Positions 1 to 11,672 are shown, numbered from the stretch's first letter. The stretch is 64,000 nucleotides of DNA from Cyrtodaria siliqua (GCA_037043455.1 JAWPHD010011205.1:1-64000), one strand, 5' to 3'. Notes: generated by a model from the letters alone, not told the origin. A program made the numbers and translations.

Positions 1-115
1 TCTCGAAAGTCGAGTGTCTGCCCCAATGGGCAGTACTACTTGTCATAATTGTTGATCCTTCTAGAAAAAGCCTGATGTATGTATATATACATTATTTTTA
101 CATTTTCACATACAG

Positions 116-648
116 ACTTAGACACATCCACGAAATGCGGAGAGACTTTGCTTAAGTTCATCGCAGCACAGCCCGACATCGACAATCAACTTCTACTCCG
201 GATGTCTGCCAAGACTGGTGCTCTGATTTCTACACCTCCAGAAGGCATGGAACCCTTCTACGTCATAAAGAAAAGCGAGCCCGATCAACTATACTTCTTC
301 CTTGGTTACCATGGAATATTTATGACAAAGCTCTATCAGGCTACAAAGGACACGCGGTTCTTAGAAAGTGCGAAAACAATCTTAGACTTTGCTTTAACGT
401 GTCATGAAAGTCTATGCATGTTCAGTTTAAGTCATAATGTATCGTACGCGGCCTCACTGGTTGCCAGGGAAACGAAAGAAGCCAAATACAGACGCTTAGC
501 CTACGGCCTGGGAGAGTACCTGACATCAACGCAGACCAAGGACGGACTATTCTGTGTGGAAATGGATGCAATAGACAAATATGATCAATCATCGGAAATC
601 GCAATTTCACTAAGGGAGGTTGACAGTGAACTGAAAAAGATTGTTTAA
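116..648 (+). CDS. 3'-terminal coding exon of an unrecognised gene (5' part outside window)
   Basis: Open frame of about 177 codons ending in TAA at 646-648. A pyrimidine-rich tract ending in CACATACAG at 107-115 gives a good 3' splice site, so the exon begins at 116, within a codon; the ATG at 79 lies in the intron and is unlikely to be a start. The protein is hydrophilic and mostly helical, with repeated hairpin-like segments (LYFFLGYHGIFMTKLYQAT, then RFLESAKTILDFAL, then RRLAYGLGEYLTS). This resembles an alpha/alpha-toroid fold, as in six-hairpin glycosidases or terpenoid-cyclase-like proteins. It ends with DQSSEIAISLREVDSELKK. No signal peptide or membrane segment falls in the visible part. 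I do not recognise the family, and the fold is inference only. Composition is clearly less AT-rich than the surrounding DNA, as expected for an exon. The gene points toward the Atos gene with 26 kb of repeats between. Confidence 0.72.
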
Positions 649-870
649 TCTACGGATGAATGGAAGTAATTTAAAAGTAATTGCCGTGAAAAAAATGTTT
701 TGTCAGTCCCGCCAATTTTCCAATTTGCACTGTCAATTGAATGCGAAACTGTTGTAACATGCTGAGTAATATCTTCCCTTGTTAGCCATGTCGAAACCCA
801 TGTCATATTCTATTGTATGTAAAGGTGTAATACAACCTGGAATGATTTTGATTGGTTGATCACAAAATGC

Positions 871-876
871 AATAAA
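871..876 (+). terminator. Candidate polyadenylation signal AATAAA for the terminal-exon gene
   Basis: First AATAAA downstream of the stop at 648, giving a 3' UTR of roughly 250 bases. A second AATAAA lies at 948-953. No transcript evidence is available. Confidence 0.4.
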
Positions 877-1194
877 TCTGTAACACTTCGCAAATTTTGT
901 ACTATACTGTTTTTTCGTAAAAGATAAATACCATAATTGGAAGGAAAAATAAATTTGTGATAGGTGCTGACATTAATGAAACATGTGTTTAAAGTTGAGC
1001 AATATTTGGTGAATTTCCGCACTGTTCAATGTTTTAATTACAGCTTTTATAAATATGATTTTCAACATTTTAAAGTATTTAATATTCGGTGCCTTTTGTA
1101 TTTATACTCCATGCTAAATGTTTGTGGTGGTTGCTTAGCTTTCTGTCCATGGAACCAGTTGGAACCGGTATAAGTTTTTCTGATGTGTTCATTT

Positions 1195-1457
1195 TGTCAT
1201 TTTTTTATCAGGCTCATTCAAGGTCTTCTTCATGACACCGCATAGGCAAATGTGGAAACGTGGCTCCATCGTAAATGGAGTGTCTACAATAGAATTTGCA
1301 GCAACTCTGCAGGTTAGAAGGTTCTAGGCCCATTCTCCATATTTTTATCTAGATGTAAATGGAGGATGAGCCTGGCATGTTCATCCCTGTTTGGCACCAT
1401 ATAACCTCTCTTGTGTTGGTGCGCCATAAAACCCCAGTTCAATTTAATTCAGTTTAA
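1195..1457 (+). repeat. Dispersed SINE-like repeat with AATTC tail, copy 1 (5'-truncated)
   Basis: Shares long blocks with copies at 6128, 7760, 12433(-), 13017(-), 42875(-) and 45656(-). Shared blocks include GGAGTGTCTACAATAGAATT, GTTCTAGGCCCATT, GGATGAGCCTGGCATGTTC and TGTTGGTGCGCC. All copies end in CCCCAATTCAATTCA-type tails of an AATTC repeat, typical of SINE 3' ends. No coding capacity. Confidence 0.75.
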
Positions 1458-1472
1458 TTATAATATTCAGTT

Positions 1473-2015
1473 TATTGTTGGGGACGCTTGTTTCAGCTTG
1501 ATTTTTGGACTTTTCAGACAAAATTCAACGTTAAACTAAATAAATTGTATATCAGTGAAACAGACATTTTTAGTTGTAAATAAAAATACATTACTTCTCA
1601 AATTTGATAGAAAAATTAAAATTGCATGGGCAAACACGTTGGTTTTGATTCTGCTGCATCAAAAATTACATTTTTTTTTACAATTTTTATCCAAAAATTG
1701 TTTTAATGTGTTGGACAAATGTAAATTAAGACATCCTGAATGTTTTATAGCAAACTATTGAGACTATTGAGTTATTAGAGATTTCATGATTTTCAGCTTC
1801 CCAGCAACAAGGAATTTACATGGGAAAAGCCACATCAAAAAAGCATTTTGACTGTAAAATATTTATTTCTCTACCGATTTTCAAAATTAAGGTAGTTTTA
1901 TTTACCACTAAAAATGCCAGTATTAATGATATATAATTTATGTACGTATTCTTAAAATTATTTATGTTATTGCTGAAAACTTTTGGCTGAAACAAGCGCC
2001 CCGCGCAAACAATAA
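1473..2015. mobile_element. MITE with CGCTTGTTTCAG inverted termini, copy 1
   Basis: The left end TTATTGTTGGGGACGCTTG is the inverse of the right end CAAGCGCCCCGCGCAAACAA; both read on into TTTCAG/CTGAAA. Interior is about 540 bp, AT-rich and non-coding. Diverged relatives lie at about 14210-14892 (right end at 14892) and from 37699 (left end). Confidence 0.65.
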
Positions 2016-2109
2016 TTCCAACAGATTTTACATAACGGGATTAATACATAAAGGACTAGGTATGGTAAACAGGATCAATGTTGTGACGTGTGCCACATAC
2101 ATGCACGTG

Positions 2110-2335
2110 TTACTTTTTTATTCCCCGTGTAGTTGCCGGAGTAGAATACAACACTGCAATCTCACAAACACACTGTCACATGCTGAGGGGTAGGACCCCC
2201 ACATTCATATTCATTTTGTTAATTTTTTATCATGCTCATTCAAGGTCTTTATCATGACACCACGTATGCAAACATGGAAACATGGCTCCGACGTAAATGG
2301 AGTGTCTACTATAGATTTGGAGGAACCCTATTGAT
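2110..2335 (+). repeat. Partial dispersed repeat with alternative head
   Basis: Has the head seen at 7120-7150 and, inverted, near 45930 (CCGTGTAGTTGCCGGAGTAG), followed by the GGTCTT-ATCATGACACC and GGAGTGTCTACTATAG blocks of the SINE-like family. The AATTC tail is missing. Confidence 0.55.
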
Positions 2336-2734
2336 TTTGGGGTAAATTTCAAAGGTCAAGGTCACTACGACCAGATTATAAAAAGCACATCAACTTTGTA
2401 GTATTTCAAATACAATAGTTCAGTCTGGCATACAGAATTTTAGTCTGAATTTATGTATACCATTCTAGCCTTGCAAATACAGTGTTTAGGTCTAGCAAAT
2501 ATGTATGGAAATCTTGTACATTTATTTCAAATACCGCATTTTAGTTGAGCTTATACAATAGTATATTCTTAATTTATATATACCATACTAGTCTAGCAAA
2601 AATAGTATTTTAGTATAGAAAATATGTATACCGTACCAGTTTTGCAGAAAACATTTTTATATTCTAGTCTAGCAAGTTTTTACAGTTCTAGTCTTACCAA
2701 ATACAGTATTATAGTTTGTTACTGCCAAATGTTG
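2336..2734. other. No gene seen
   Basis: AT-rich, weakly periodic sequence repeating TCTAGCAAATA-like words about every 50-60 bases. Probably the decayed edge of the neighbouring minisatellite. Confidence 0.5.
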
Positions 2735-5700
2735 TCTTCCCAAGAGTATCTGTCACTGCCAACAGTTGTCTGTCCTAACAGTTGTCTTCTCTAGAGTTGT
2801 CTGTCACTCCCAATAATTGTCTGTTACTCCCAACATTTGTCTGTCACTCCCAAGAGTTGTCTGTTACTCCCAACATTTGTCACTTCCAAAAGTTGTCTGT
2901 CTCAACAGTTGTCTTCTCTAGAGTTGTCTGTCCCAACAGTTGTCATCTCTAGAGTTGTATGTCACTCACAAAAGTTGTCTGTTACTCCCAACATTTGTCT
3001 GTCACTCCCAAGAATTGTCTGTTACTCCCAAGATTTGTTACTTCCAAAAGTTGTTTGTCCCAACAGTTGTCTTCTCTAGAGTTGTCTGTCCCAAGAGTTG
3101 TCTTTCCAAGAGTTGTCTGTCCTTAAAGTTGTGTTCTCAAGAGTTGTCTGTCCCAAGAGTTGTCTGTTACTCTCAACAGTTGTCTTCTCAGAGTTGTCTG
3201 TCCCAAGAGTTGTCTGTCCAAGAGTTGTTTGTTACTTCCAAGGTGTCTGTTACTTCAAAGAGTTGTCTTTCTAAGGGTTATCTTTTAATCCCAAGAGTTG
3301 TCTGTTAATCCCAAGAGTTGTCTGTTAATCCCATCTGTTAATCCCAAGAGTTGTCTGTTAATCCCAAGAGTTGTCTGTTACTCCCAACAGTTGTCATGTT
3401 ACTCCCAACAGTTGTCTGTTACTCCCAAAAGTTGTCTGTTACTCACAAGAGTTATGTTACTCCTAAGAGATGTCTTCTACTATCAAGAATTGTCCATTAC
3501 TCCCAAGAGTTACCTTCCCAATAGTTGACTAAGATTTGTCTACAAGAGTTGTCTGTTACTCCCAAGAGTTATCTTCTCAAGAGTTGTCTGTTACTAATAA
3601 GAGTTGTCTGCAAGAGTTGTTTGTCCAAGAGTTGTTTGTTACTCACAAGAGTTGTTTGTCCAAGAGTTGACTGTTACTAATAAGAGTTGTTTGTCCAAGA
3701 GTTGTTTGTTACTCACAAGAGTTGTTTGTCCAAGAGTTGTCTGTTACTAATAAGAGTTGTTTGTCCAAGAGTTGTCTCACTAATAAGAGTTGTTTGTCCA
3801 AGAGTTGTCTGTTACTAATCAGAGTTGTTGGTCCAAGAGTTGTTTGTCCAAGAGTTGTCTGTTACTAATAAGAGTTGTTTGTCCAAGAGTTGTCTGTTAC
3901 TAATAAGAGTTGTTTGTCCAAGAGTTGTCTGTTACTAATAATAGTAGTTTGTCCAAGAGTTGTCTGTTACTAATAAGAGTTGTTTGTCCAAAAGTTGTCT
4001 GTTACTAATAAGAGTTGTTTGTCCAAGAGTTGTCTGTTACTAATAAGAGTTGTTTGTCCAAGAGTTGTTTGTCCAAGAGTTGTCTGTTACTAATAAGAGT
4101 TGTTTGTCCAAAAGTTGTCTGTTACTAATAAGAGTTGTTTGTCCAAGAGTTGTCTGTTACTAATAAGAGTTGTTTGTCCAAGAGTTGTCTGTTACTAATA
4201 AGAGTTGTTTGTCCAAGAGTTGTTTGTCAAAGAGTTGTCTGTTACTAATAAGAGTTGTTTGTCCAAGAGTTGTTTGTTACTCACAAGAGTTGTCTGTTAC
4301 TAATAAGAGTTGTCTGCAAGAGTTGTTTGTCCAAGAGTTGTCTGTTACTTATAAGAGTTGTTTGTCCAAGAGTTGTCTGTTACTAATAAGAGTTGTTTGT
4401 CCAAGAGTTGTTTGTTACTCACAAAGAGTTATCTGTTACTCCTAAGAGGTGTCTGCTACTATCAAGAATTGTCCATTACTCCCAAGAGTTACCTTCCCAA
4501 TAGTTGACTAAGATTTGTCTACAAGAGTTGTCTGTTACTCCCAAGAGTTATCTTCTCAAGAGTTGTCTGTTACTAATAAGAGGTGTCTGCAAGAGTTGTT
4601 TGTCCAAGAGTTGTTTGTTACTCACAAGAGTTGTTTGTCCAAGAGGTGTCTGTTACTAATAAGAGTTGTTTGACCAAGAGTTGTTTGTTACTCACAAGAG
4701 TTGTTTGTCCAAGAGTTGTCTGTTACTAATAAGAGTTGTTTGTCCAAGAGTTGTCTGTTACTAATAAGAGTTGTTTGTCCAAGAGTTGTCTGTTACTAAT
4801 AAGAGTTGTTTGTCCAAGAGTTGTCTGTTACTAATAAGAGTTGTTTGTCCAAGAGTTGTCTGTTACTAATAAGAGATGTTTGTCCAAGAGTTGTCTGTTA
4901 CTAATAAGAGTTGTTTGTCCAAGAGTTGTCTGTTACTAATAAAAGTTGTTTGTCCAAGAGTTGTCTGTTACTAATAAGAGATGTTTGTCCAAGAGTTGTC
5001 TGTTACTAAGAAGAGTTGTTTGTCCAAGAGTTGTCTGTTACTAATAAGAGTTGTTTGTCCAAGAGGTGTTTGTCCAAGAGTTGTCTGTTACTAATAAGAG
5101 TTGTTTGTCCAAGAGTTGTTTGTTACTCACAAGAGTTATCTGTTACTCCTAAGAGGTGTCTGCTACTATCAAGAATTGTCCATTACTCCCAAGAGTTACC
5201 TTCCCAATAGTTGACTAAGATTTGTCTACAAGAGTTGTCTGTTACTCCCAAGAGTTATCTTCTCAAGAGTTGTCTGTTACTAATAAGAGTTGTCTGCAAG
5301 AGATGTTTGTCCAAGAGTTGTTTGTTACTCACAAGAGTTGTTTGTCCAAGAGTTGTCTGTTACTAATAAGAGTTGTTTGTCCAAGAGTTGTCTGTTACTA
5401 ATAAGAGTTGTTTGTCCAAGAGTTGTCTGTTACTAATAAGAGTTGTTTTGTCCAAGAGTTGTCTGTTACTAATAAGAGTTGTTTGTCCAAGAGTTGTCTG
5501 TTACTAATAAGAGTTGTATGTCCAAAAGTTGTCTGTTACTAATAAGAGTTGTCTGTTACTAATAAGAGTTGTTTGTCCAAGAGTTGTCTGTTACTAATAA
5601 GAGATGTTTGTCCAAGAGTTGTCTGTTACTAAGAAGAGTTGTTTGTCCAAGAGTTGTCTGTTACTAATAAGAGTTGTTTGTCCAAGAGGTGTTTGTCAAA

Positions 5701-5955
5701 GAGTTGTCCGTTACTAATAAGAGTTGTTTGTCCAAGAGTTGTTTGTTACTCACAAGAGTTATCTGTCACTCCTAAGAGGTGTCTGCTACTATCAAGAATT
5801 GTCCATTACTCCCAAGAGTTACCTTCCCAATAGTTGACTAAGATTTGTCTACAAGAGTTGTCTGTTACTCCCAAGAGTTATCTTCTCAAGAGTTGTCTGT
5901 TACTAATAAGAGTTGTCTGTTACTAATAAGAGTTGTCTGCAAGAGTTGTACAAGC
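2735..5955 (+). repeat. 3.2-kb minisatellite built on AGAGTTGTCTGTTACT, with higher-order repeats
   Basis: The monomers alternate AAGAGTTGTTTGTCC and AAGAGTTGTCTGTTACTAAT (about 16-20 bp each). The left part (2735-3540) is irregular. The right part is ordered: a distinctive block beginning ATCAAGAATTGTCCATTACT recurs at 3482, 4461, 5168 and 5791. Higher-order units of about 979, 707 and 623 bp therefore each contain one block plus a variable run of monomers. The short ORFs here translate only the repeat (KSCLSKSCLS-like) and are not genes. Confidence 0.9.
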
Positions 5956-6127
5956 CTGTTACTACCATTACTTATAAATTTGTCTGTGAAAGGGAATAGA
6001 GTCAATTTAAGACGTTCTTTTAGTCTTTGGCCATATTTATGGATCAATAATTTTAAAAATACTGTAGCATCCCTTGTATTGTTCTAGTCAATTGAGTAGT
6101 TTTCATAAATTGATACACTTACTTTTA

Positions 6128-6495
6128 AAGGGGCCCCATGTGGTCCCGGGGCCCCCGTTTGGTTACGGGGCAAAGAATAGGGCCACTGCAGATCCTGTTG
6201 GAGGAGAAGGCAGACTGATAGACACCCCCCCCCCCCCCACCCCCACCCCTGTTCATGCTCATTTAAGGTCTTCATCATGACCCCTGCATTGTTTCAGGTG
6301 CCATCTCACTCATATCACTAGAGCAGTGGCAGAAAAACTATAACTTGGCTCCAGTATAAATGGAGTGTCTACAATAGAATCTGCAGTTCAGGGTGAGAAG
6401 ATTCTAGGCCCGTTTTCCATATTTTATCTCCCTGTTAGGCGCAATATAACCATTCATGTGTTGGTGCGCCTTAAAACCCCAATTCAATTCAATTT
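6128..6495 (+). repeat. Dispersed SINE-like repeat with AATTC tail, copy 2 (nearly full length)
   Basis: Starts with the GGGGCCCCATGTGG head and ends CCCCAATTCAATTCAATTT. A poly-C tract lies at about 6224-6247. Same family as the copy at 1195. Confidence 0.75.
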
Positions 6496-7759
6496 TTTTT
6501 TAAAGGGACACACAAAGGCTTGACATATACTCATGATGCATTAAAATTAACACCTAGATTTATAATAATTGATCCAGTATCGTTTAATTTTAAACTTGCT
6601 TGCATACCGGTGTAGGTAATTAACATTATAGCATTAGGAGTTTCCAATTTTTATTTGCTTGTTTAAATATATATATTGGTGCCAAATTATCAACTATAAA
6701 AATTATTATTAACAATATGCATAAACAACTGTCTTTGAATTATTCAGTTATTTAAAAAAAAGAGAGAAAAAAAAGAGGACACCCCGAGTTCTATCAAATT
6801 CAAAATTGATATATGTGTCATAGGGCGGATTATTGTTTATTATTTATTTTTCCGCCCTATGACATATGTCCTTTAAAAGACATAAAAATATTCATTTTCG
6901 CTGTTATAGTTGTATATTTTATAAGTTTTCTTTGATATAATACAGGCACTTGTGAATCATGGGGATCAGGAACAGGATATTCATCTTCAGCTTCATCTCC
7001 ATTATTGTGATTTTTTGCTCATCATCATTGCCCATTCCAACCCGATGTGATGTAAACGGTTAAAGGGTTAAGATTATTTCATTCATAAACAATAACAATA
7101 ACTAAATTCCTGGTATATGAATGTTGCGTCCCCTTGTGGTTGCCGAGGTAGAATACAACCACTGCAAATCACGCTGGAGTCAGAGGGGGTAGTAAAAAAC
7201 AACAGAAGCATGATGGAAACACAATTCTTTGAAAATAAGCACCGGTCTAATATCAAAATGATTGACAGCATGTGGAACATCGTGAGCCTTCTCGACATAG
7301 AACGAAAAAATAGGACGTATTGTGTTATAGGGTCATCCAGTCCATGTGTGCAACTTGACAACTTAACCATTCCAAAGGAAAAATTGACAAGTATAATCCC
7401 ATAACATGCAATGTGGGTGTGTGATAACACCATTCAATATTTTCGATATTCCACTAGTGGTATAACAACGGTAATGACGTCATGGACGTCAAGCTAATGT
7501 ACATTTTCTGACGTAATGTGACGTAAGTTATGTGATAAATAGCATCTAACATTCGTTTTCATTCATTATTGAATTTATTATTATTAAAATTTGAAGGTTC
7601 TGTTGAAATGGAAATGGGGGCTGCCATATCTGTTTTAAAACAAACTTCAAATGGTCAAATCATTGTTTATCATCCGATTTTGATTATTATTTCAACTTTT
7701 TCAGAACTGTCAATAATAGACTTGTTCGGCTGTGTCGCTGTAGTCACTTTAAGTGAATT
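6496..7759. other. No gene seen; small hairpin and repeat fragments
   Basis: AT-rich. Contains a hairpin at 6811-6869 (TGTCATAGGGCGGA against TCCGCCCTATGACA). A fragment near 6505 resembles the AGGGACAC MITE end. A repeat head at about 7115-7195 underlies a 95-codon ORF that I do not accept as a gene. Confidence 0.5.
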
Positions 7760-8162
7760 GGTTGAGCCCTGTGTGGTTCGGGGGCCCCATTTGGTTCCAG
7801 TTCAAATAATAGGGCCACTGCAGGGGTAGGCAGAGGGGTAGAATTCCCCCAAATTCATGTTGATTTTATCATTTTTTGTTCATGTTCATTAAAGGTCTTC
7901 ATCATGATCACTGCATTGTTTCAGGTGCCATCTCGCTCACATCGAAAGAGCAGTGCAGAAAAACAATAAACGTGGCTCCAGCATGAATGGAGTTGTACGA
8001 TAGAATTTGCAGCAACTCAGGGTGAGAAGGTTCTAGGCCCATTTTCCATATTTTATCTCGATGTACATGGAGGATGAGCCTGGCATGTTCATGCCTGTTA
8101 GGCGCCATATAACCTGTAATGTGTTGGTGCGCCTTAAAACCCCAATTCAGTCGAGTGAATTT
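7760..8162 (+). repeat. Dispersed SINE-like repeat with AATTC tail, copy 3 (full length)
   Basis: The best full-length copy, about 400 bp. Head GAGCCCTGTGTGGTTCGG, then GGGCCACTGCAGGGGTAGGC, the common body, and tail CGCCTTAAAACCCCAATTC. Head and tail are not inverted repeats, which favours a retroposon over a MITE. Confidence 0.8.
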
Positions 8163-8828
8163 GAATAGTAAAAATTAAGTAAGCTTAATTATGTCTCATA
8201 TCATGAATTGGGCTTTTGTCAACCAACGCTTTTTGTTTTCCCCGATTTTTTTTTTTTTTTTCACAGTTAGCTTAAGCAGTTTTGTTTACACGTGCCCTAT
8301 GCACGTGTAAGTTTAACTAAGTTTGTTCAAAGGATTGTTGTGCTTTATTCTGGAATATAAACGTTAAATAATATTTGCTACTTGTGTTTTATATTTACCT
8401 AACAGCAAGGCTGAATTTGTATTGTCACCTGCATGGCAGACATTTAGGAATCACTTTGTCATCCATCCAGTTTGACCTGCAACGTAACCTTGACCTTAAC
8501 TTGAAAAGAATTTGACATATGTTCATGAAACTTCACACACAACTTTATCATACCCACCCCAAAGAACGTTGTCAAAATTGTCCAGTAACTCTGGATTCAT
8601 TCCTGCAGATTTATACCCCTTTTCATTCATAAAACTTTAATCAGCAACCTAATCTAGTTCACAACTATGAATAGACTGCATGGATTGATTTTATATTTGC
8701 TGTGTAAAAGCTTGGTGAATTGTTGACATTTTGATATGGGGGTAATTATTTATGGTATTTTAAATGATAAAACAAGTAAACAGTATGCACTGTGTAGGTA
8801 TACTTGCCTCCTATGTTTGTACACTTAA
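8163..8828. other. No gene seen
   Basis: AT-rich unique-looking sequence with a T run at about 8250. A stretch at 8470-8620 has the CTTGACCTT / CATGAAACTTCACAC wording common in mollusc dispersed repeats. Confidence 0.4.
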
Positions 8829-9338
8829 AGGGACACTGTCCGTAACTTTTAGCTTATAAAACACACAATAATTATGTTCGCAAACATGACACACTAAACA
8901 TTATTGAATATTTACTAATTAAAAGCAAGATTGTTTAACGGAATTCAATCGCGGTACAAAAAAAAGTAAATCCACTTTGTGCGTTTGAACTCGCAGCCCA
9001 AACTAAAATTACACTCGCCGTAATAATAGTGTGCGTGAGCGTAAAGTGGTCGACAACGCTCCCGTCTGAGCTAAGCGGGCTATACATATTTCGCAATACA
9101 TACTGTGGTGAAAACCTAATGCGCTAATGGAAATCACGTGATCGCAGAAAAGGTAAATATTGTGGGTCCCACTTTATTTACATATAATTATTAAAACTTT
9201 TTTTTTTCAAACTCACGAATGTATTCCTACATACTTCTTAGGGTCTATCCTCATATTTTCATGTATACATTTCACTGAATAAAAGTCAGCCAGTTATTTG
9301 TTATGCTCAATATCTGCTTACTTACGGACAGTGTCCCT
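8829..9338. mobile_element. TTAA-flanked MITE with AGGGACACTGTCCGTAA termini
   Basis: Left end AGGGACACTGTCCGTAA and right end TTACGGACAGTGTCCCT are perfect inverse complements. TTAA lies immediately outside both (8825-8828, 9339-9342). The TTAA duplication is the piggyBac-superfamily signature. Interior 510 bp encodes nothing; a tRNA-like stretch sits in the middle. Confidence 0.85.
8980..9083 (-). other. tRNA-like segment inside the TTAA MITE
   Basis: On the minus strand GCCCGCTTAGCTCAGACGGG resembles a tRNA acceptor/D-arm with an A box. About 70 bases further on, GAGTTCAAACGC resembles a B box. The space between is longer than in a functional tRNA, so this is a tRNA-derived relic rather than a tRNA gene. 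Confidence 0.4.
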
Positions 9339-9419
9339 TTAAGGTATACTTGTTGCTTTCCATTTATGTAAAAGAGAAAGGCTGCTTGCATTTAATTCAT
9401 TAATTGACTCAAGTTCACA

Positions 9420-9475
9420 GTAACCTTCCACTACAGTGACCTTCCACTACAGTGACCTTCCACTTGAAATTGTGG
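9420..9475 (+). repeat. Short tandem CAGTGACCTTCCACTA
   Basis: About three copies of a 17-bp unit, TGACCTTCCACTACAG. Confidence 0.6.
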
Positions 9476-9589
9476 ATTGGCAGAATATATCAAGGTCGTT
9501 GTGTGTCGTTGGCTTCACATTTTTATTTCTGCTCAGAAAACCCACCATCTTCACACTTTATAACTTGTTTGTCCTTGGTGAGATGATGA

Positions 9590-9775
9590 CTGTTAATTTT
9601 AGATGATGACTGCTAATTTTTTAGATGACTTAATTTTAGATGGTGACTTATTAATTTTAGATGATGACTTAATTTTACTTAATTTTAGATGACTCAATTT
9701 TAGATGATGACTCAATTTTTAGATGATGACTCAATTTTAGATGATGACTCAATTTTAGATGATGACTGATTTTGT
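9590..9775 (+). repeat. Minisatellite of AGATGATGACTCAATTTT
   Basis: Around nine copies of an 18-bp unit with internal deletions and ACT/GCT variants. Confidence 0.85.
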
Positions 9776-10726
9776 GGTGAGTAGGTAAAATGTGAATGTC
9801 ACTGATAAAACAAGGGTCAAGGTTGTCATGACCTCATATAGACATTTCATGCAGTAACTCAGTAGGTCAAAGGTCAGGGTCAGGGTTGCCATGACCTTTT
9901 AGGGACATACTTTCTGAGAAAAAACTCCTCCTAATCTGCAACATCCATCCTCATAGCCCTGGACCAGAGGAAAAATCCTATTGCATTTGGGGTCAGCAGT
10001 AACTCAGTAAGTCAAGTTCAAGGTCACCATGACCTCATATGGACATGCTCATTCCAAGCAATTACTCCTGAACTGCAATACTCACTCTCATGAACGTTCA
10101 TAGGAACCTTGCCCTTGGTGAGAGGATGAACCCTATTGCCTTTAGGACCAAACTCAATAAAAATGAAACCCACGCTAATGACCAATCCTGATGTATCAGC
10201 TGTACATAAAAAGGTAGGCCGAGTGCATTTTTATGGCCATAAAATAATGTTGTTACAATACCATATTTATGCTCCAGGAAAAAGTTCCGAGGAAGCATTT
10301 TAATTGCCACTTTGTTACAATGCCTGTTTAGTTCTAAAATGTCTGCAACTTCTGATGTGAAGGCACAGGAACCAGAACTGGACAGAATTATCCTTGTTTG
10401 TAATATAACATGCTTATAAGACATATCTTGTCTAGAATGTAATTGATTACCATTCTTCTTTTGGTAGCAACAGTTCTGTTATTGCTTTTCGCCATTGTCT
10501 AAAAAAAAACTCACTCATACATGTATGTTGTTTTATGTCATTTTCAACACATGTAAGGTTAAAAAAACTCATTCATAATAATTTAGATAATACCTTTTAT
10601 ACACCTTCATTCAGGCGAAGTATCTATATTGGGAATCGTCAATCGATTCTACCAAATTGATTCTTGGTTTACTTTGAATTAATTGACCTGTCAATTTTAT
10701 ATTCAAACTCTTTAAAGTTGGTGAAA
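9776..10726. other. No gene seen
   Basis: Contains GTCAAGGTTGTCATGACCTCATAT-type blocks repeated about every 75-100 bases (9810-10060), a mollusc dispersed-repeat style. A 108-codon minus-strand ORF at 10098-10424 has no recognisable features and is not called. Confidence 0.4.
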
Positions 10727-10994
10727 ATACGAGGAGCGTTCAGATTGCAATGCAACTGTGTTTAAACAAAAATAATAAAAATTCTGGTCATTTTTTAAAT
10801 GTCATTCCCTCAATGTAATCCCCATGAACATGATGAACAGATATACACATTTTAAACGACAAATCCAATCCTGGAACGCTTTTATGTACTCTTCTCTGGT
10901 TACACTGGCAATGCACTGGTAAACTGCTGCCCCAAGTTGTATCTGCACTGTATAAGTGTTTTTTAAGACAGGAGAACAAGTTGCAAGGGGCAAA

Positions 10995-11150
10995 GTCTGG
11001 AGAGTACGGGGGATGGGGTAGACTAGTCTGGAGAGTATTGGGGATGTGGTAGACTAGTCTGGAGAGTACGGGGGATGGGGTAGACTAGTCTGGAGAGTAT
11101 TGGGGATGTGGTAGACTAGTCTGGAGAGTACGGGGGATGTGGTAGCTCTT
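10995..11150 (-). repeat. 31-bp tandem expansion inside the mariner transposase
   Basis: Five copies of GTCTGGAGAGTACGGGGGAT plus GTGGTAGACTA (plus strand). On the transposase strand the unit covers the codons of the PPYSPD catalytic motif. The period of 31 shifts frame at every copy. Confidence 0.9.
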
Positions 11151-11280
11151 TAAACCATTTTGTTGTCCTGGAAAATCTGGACAATATGCGCCTTGTGTGC
11201 TGGAGCATTGTCACGCAGTAGTTTGATATGCTACAAGCCTGTTGCCGGTTGGCATTTTAAGAAGTAAAGTTCTAACATTT

Positions 11281-11672
11281 TTATGCCCCCGAAGTGCGGC
11301 ATATAGTCCGTCCGTCAGTCAGTCAGAACATCCGTTCGTCCATCCAATCATGTCTGGTCAATAACTCTGACATTCCTGAACGGATTTTCAAATAACTGCT
11401 GACCATAAGATGATGTCACGCGCAAGGACAAGGTCATACTTAGAGGTCAAAGGTCAAAAAGAAGTGCTTTTGTGTCCAGTTAATAACTGACATTCGTGGA
11501 CGGATTTTCAAATAACTTGGCACAAGTGCTCACAACAACAAGACCAAGACGTGTCGCGCGCAAAATCCAGGTCGGTGGCTGCAAGGTCAGGGTCACCTTT
11601 TATGGTCAAAGGTCAAAACCACTGATCGGGGGCATTTGTCACTTACAGTGACATTTCTTAACTTTTCTCTTG
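11281..11672. mobile_element. Non-autonomous repeat inserted in the mariner element
   Basis: Begins TTATGCCCCCGAAGTG and ends in GGGGGCATTTGTCACTTACA, with CCGTCCGTCAGTCAGTC near the left end. Interior has two related CATTC-GGACGGATTTTCAAATAACT blocks. It interrupts the transposase between recognisable fragments. Confidence 0.65.

Noticed and set aside
79..115. ATG at 79 as a translation start
   Set aside because: The 37 bases before 116 look like intron end (AT-rich, ending CACATACAG), and the encoded MYIYIIFTF stretch is unlike the rest of the protein.
2837..5833. Cys/Ser/Leu-rich plus-strand ORFs
   Set aside because: Repeat translations, interrupted and inconsistent between copies.
7117..7404. 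95-codon plus ORF beginning MNVASPCGCRG
   Set aside because: Its first third is the head of a dispersed repeat also found at 2110 and 45930; no splice or homology support.
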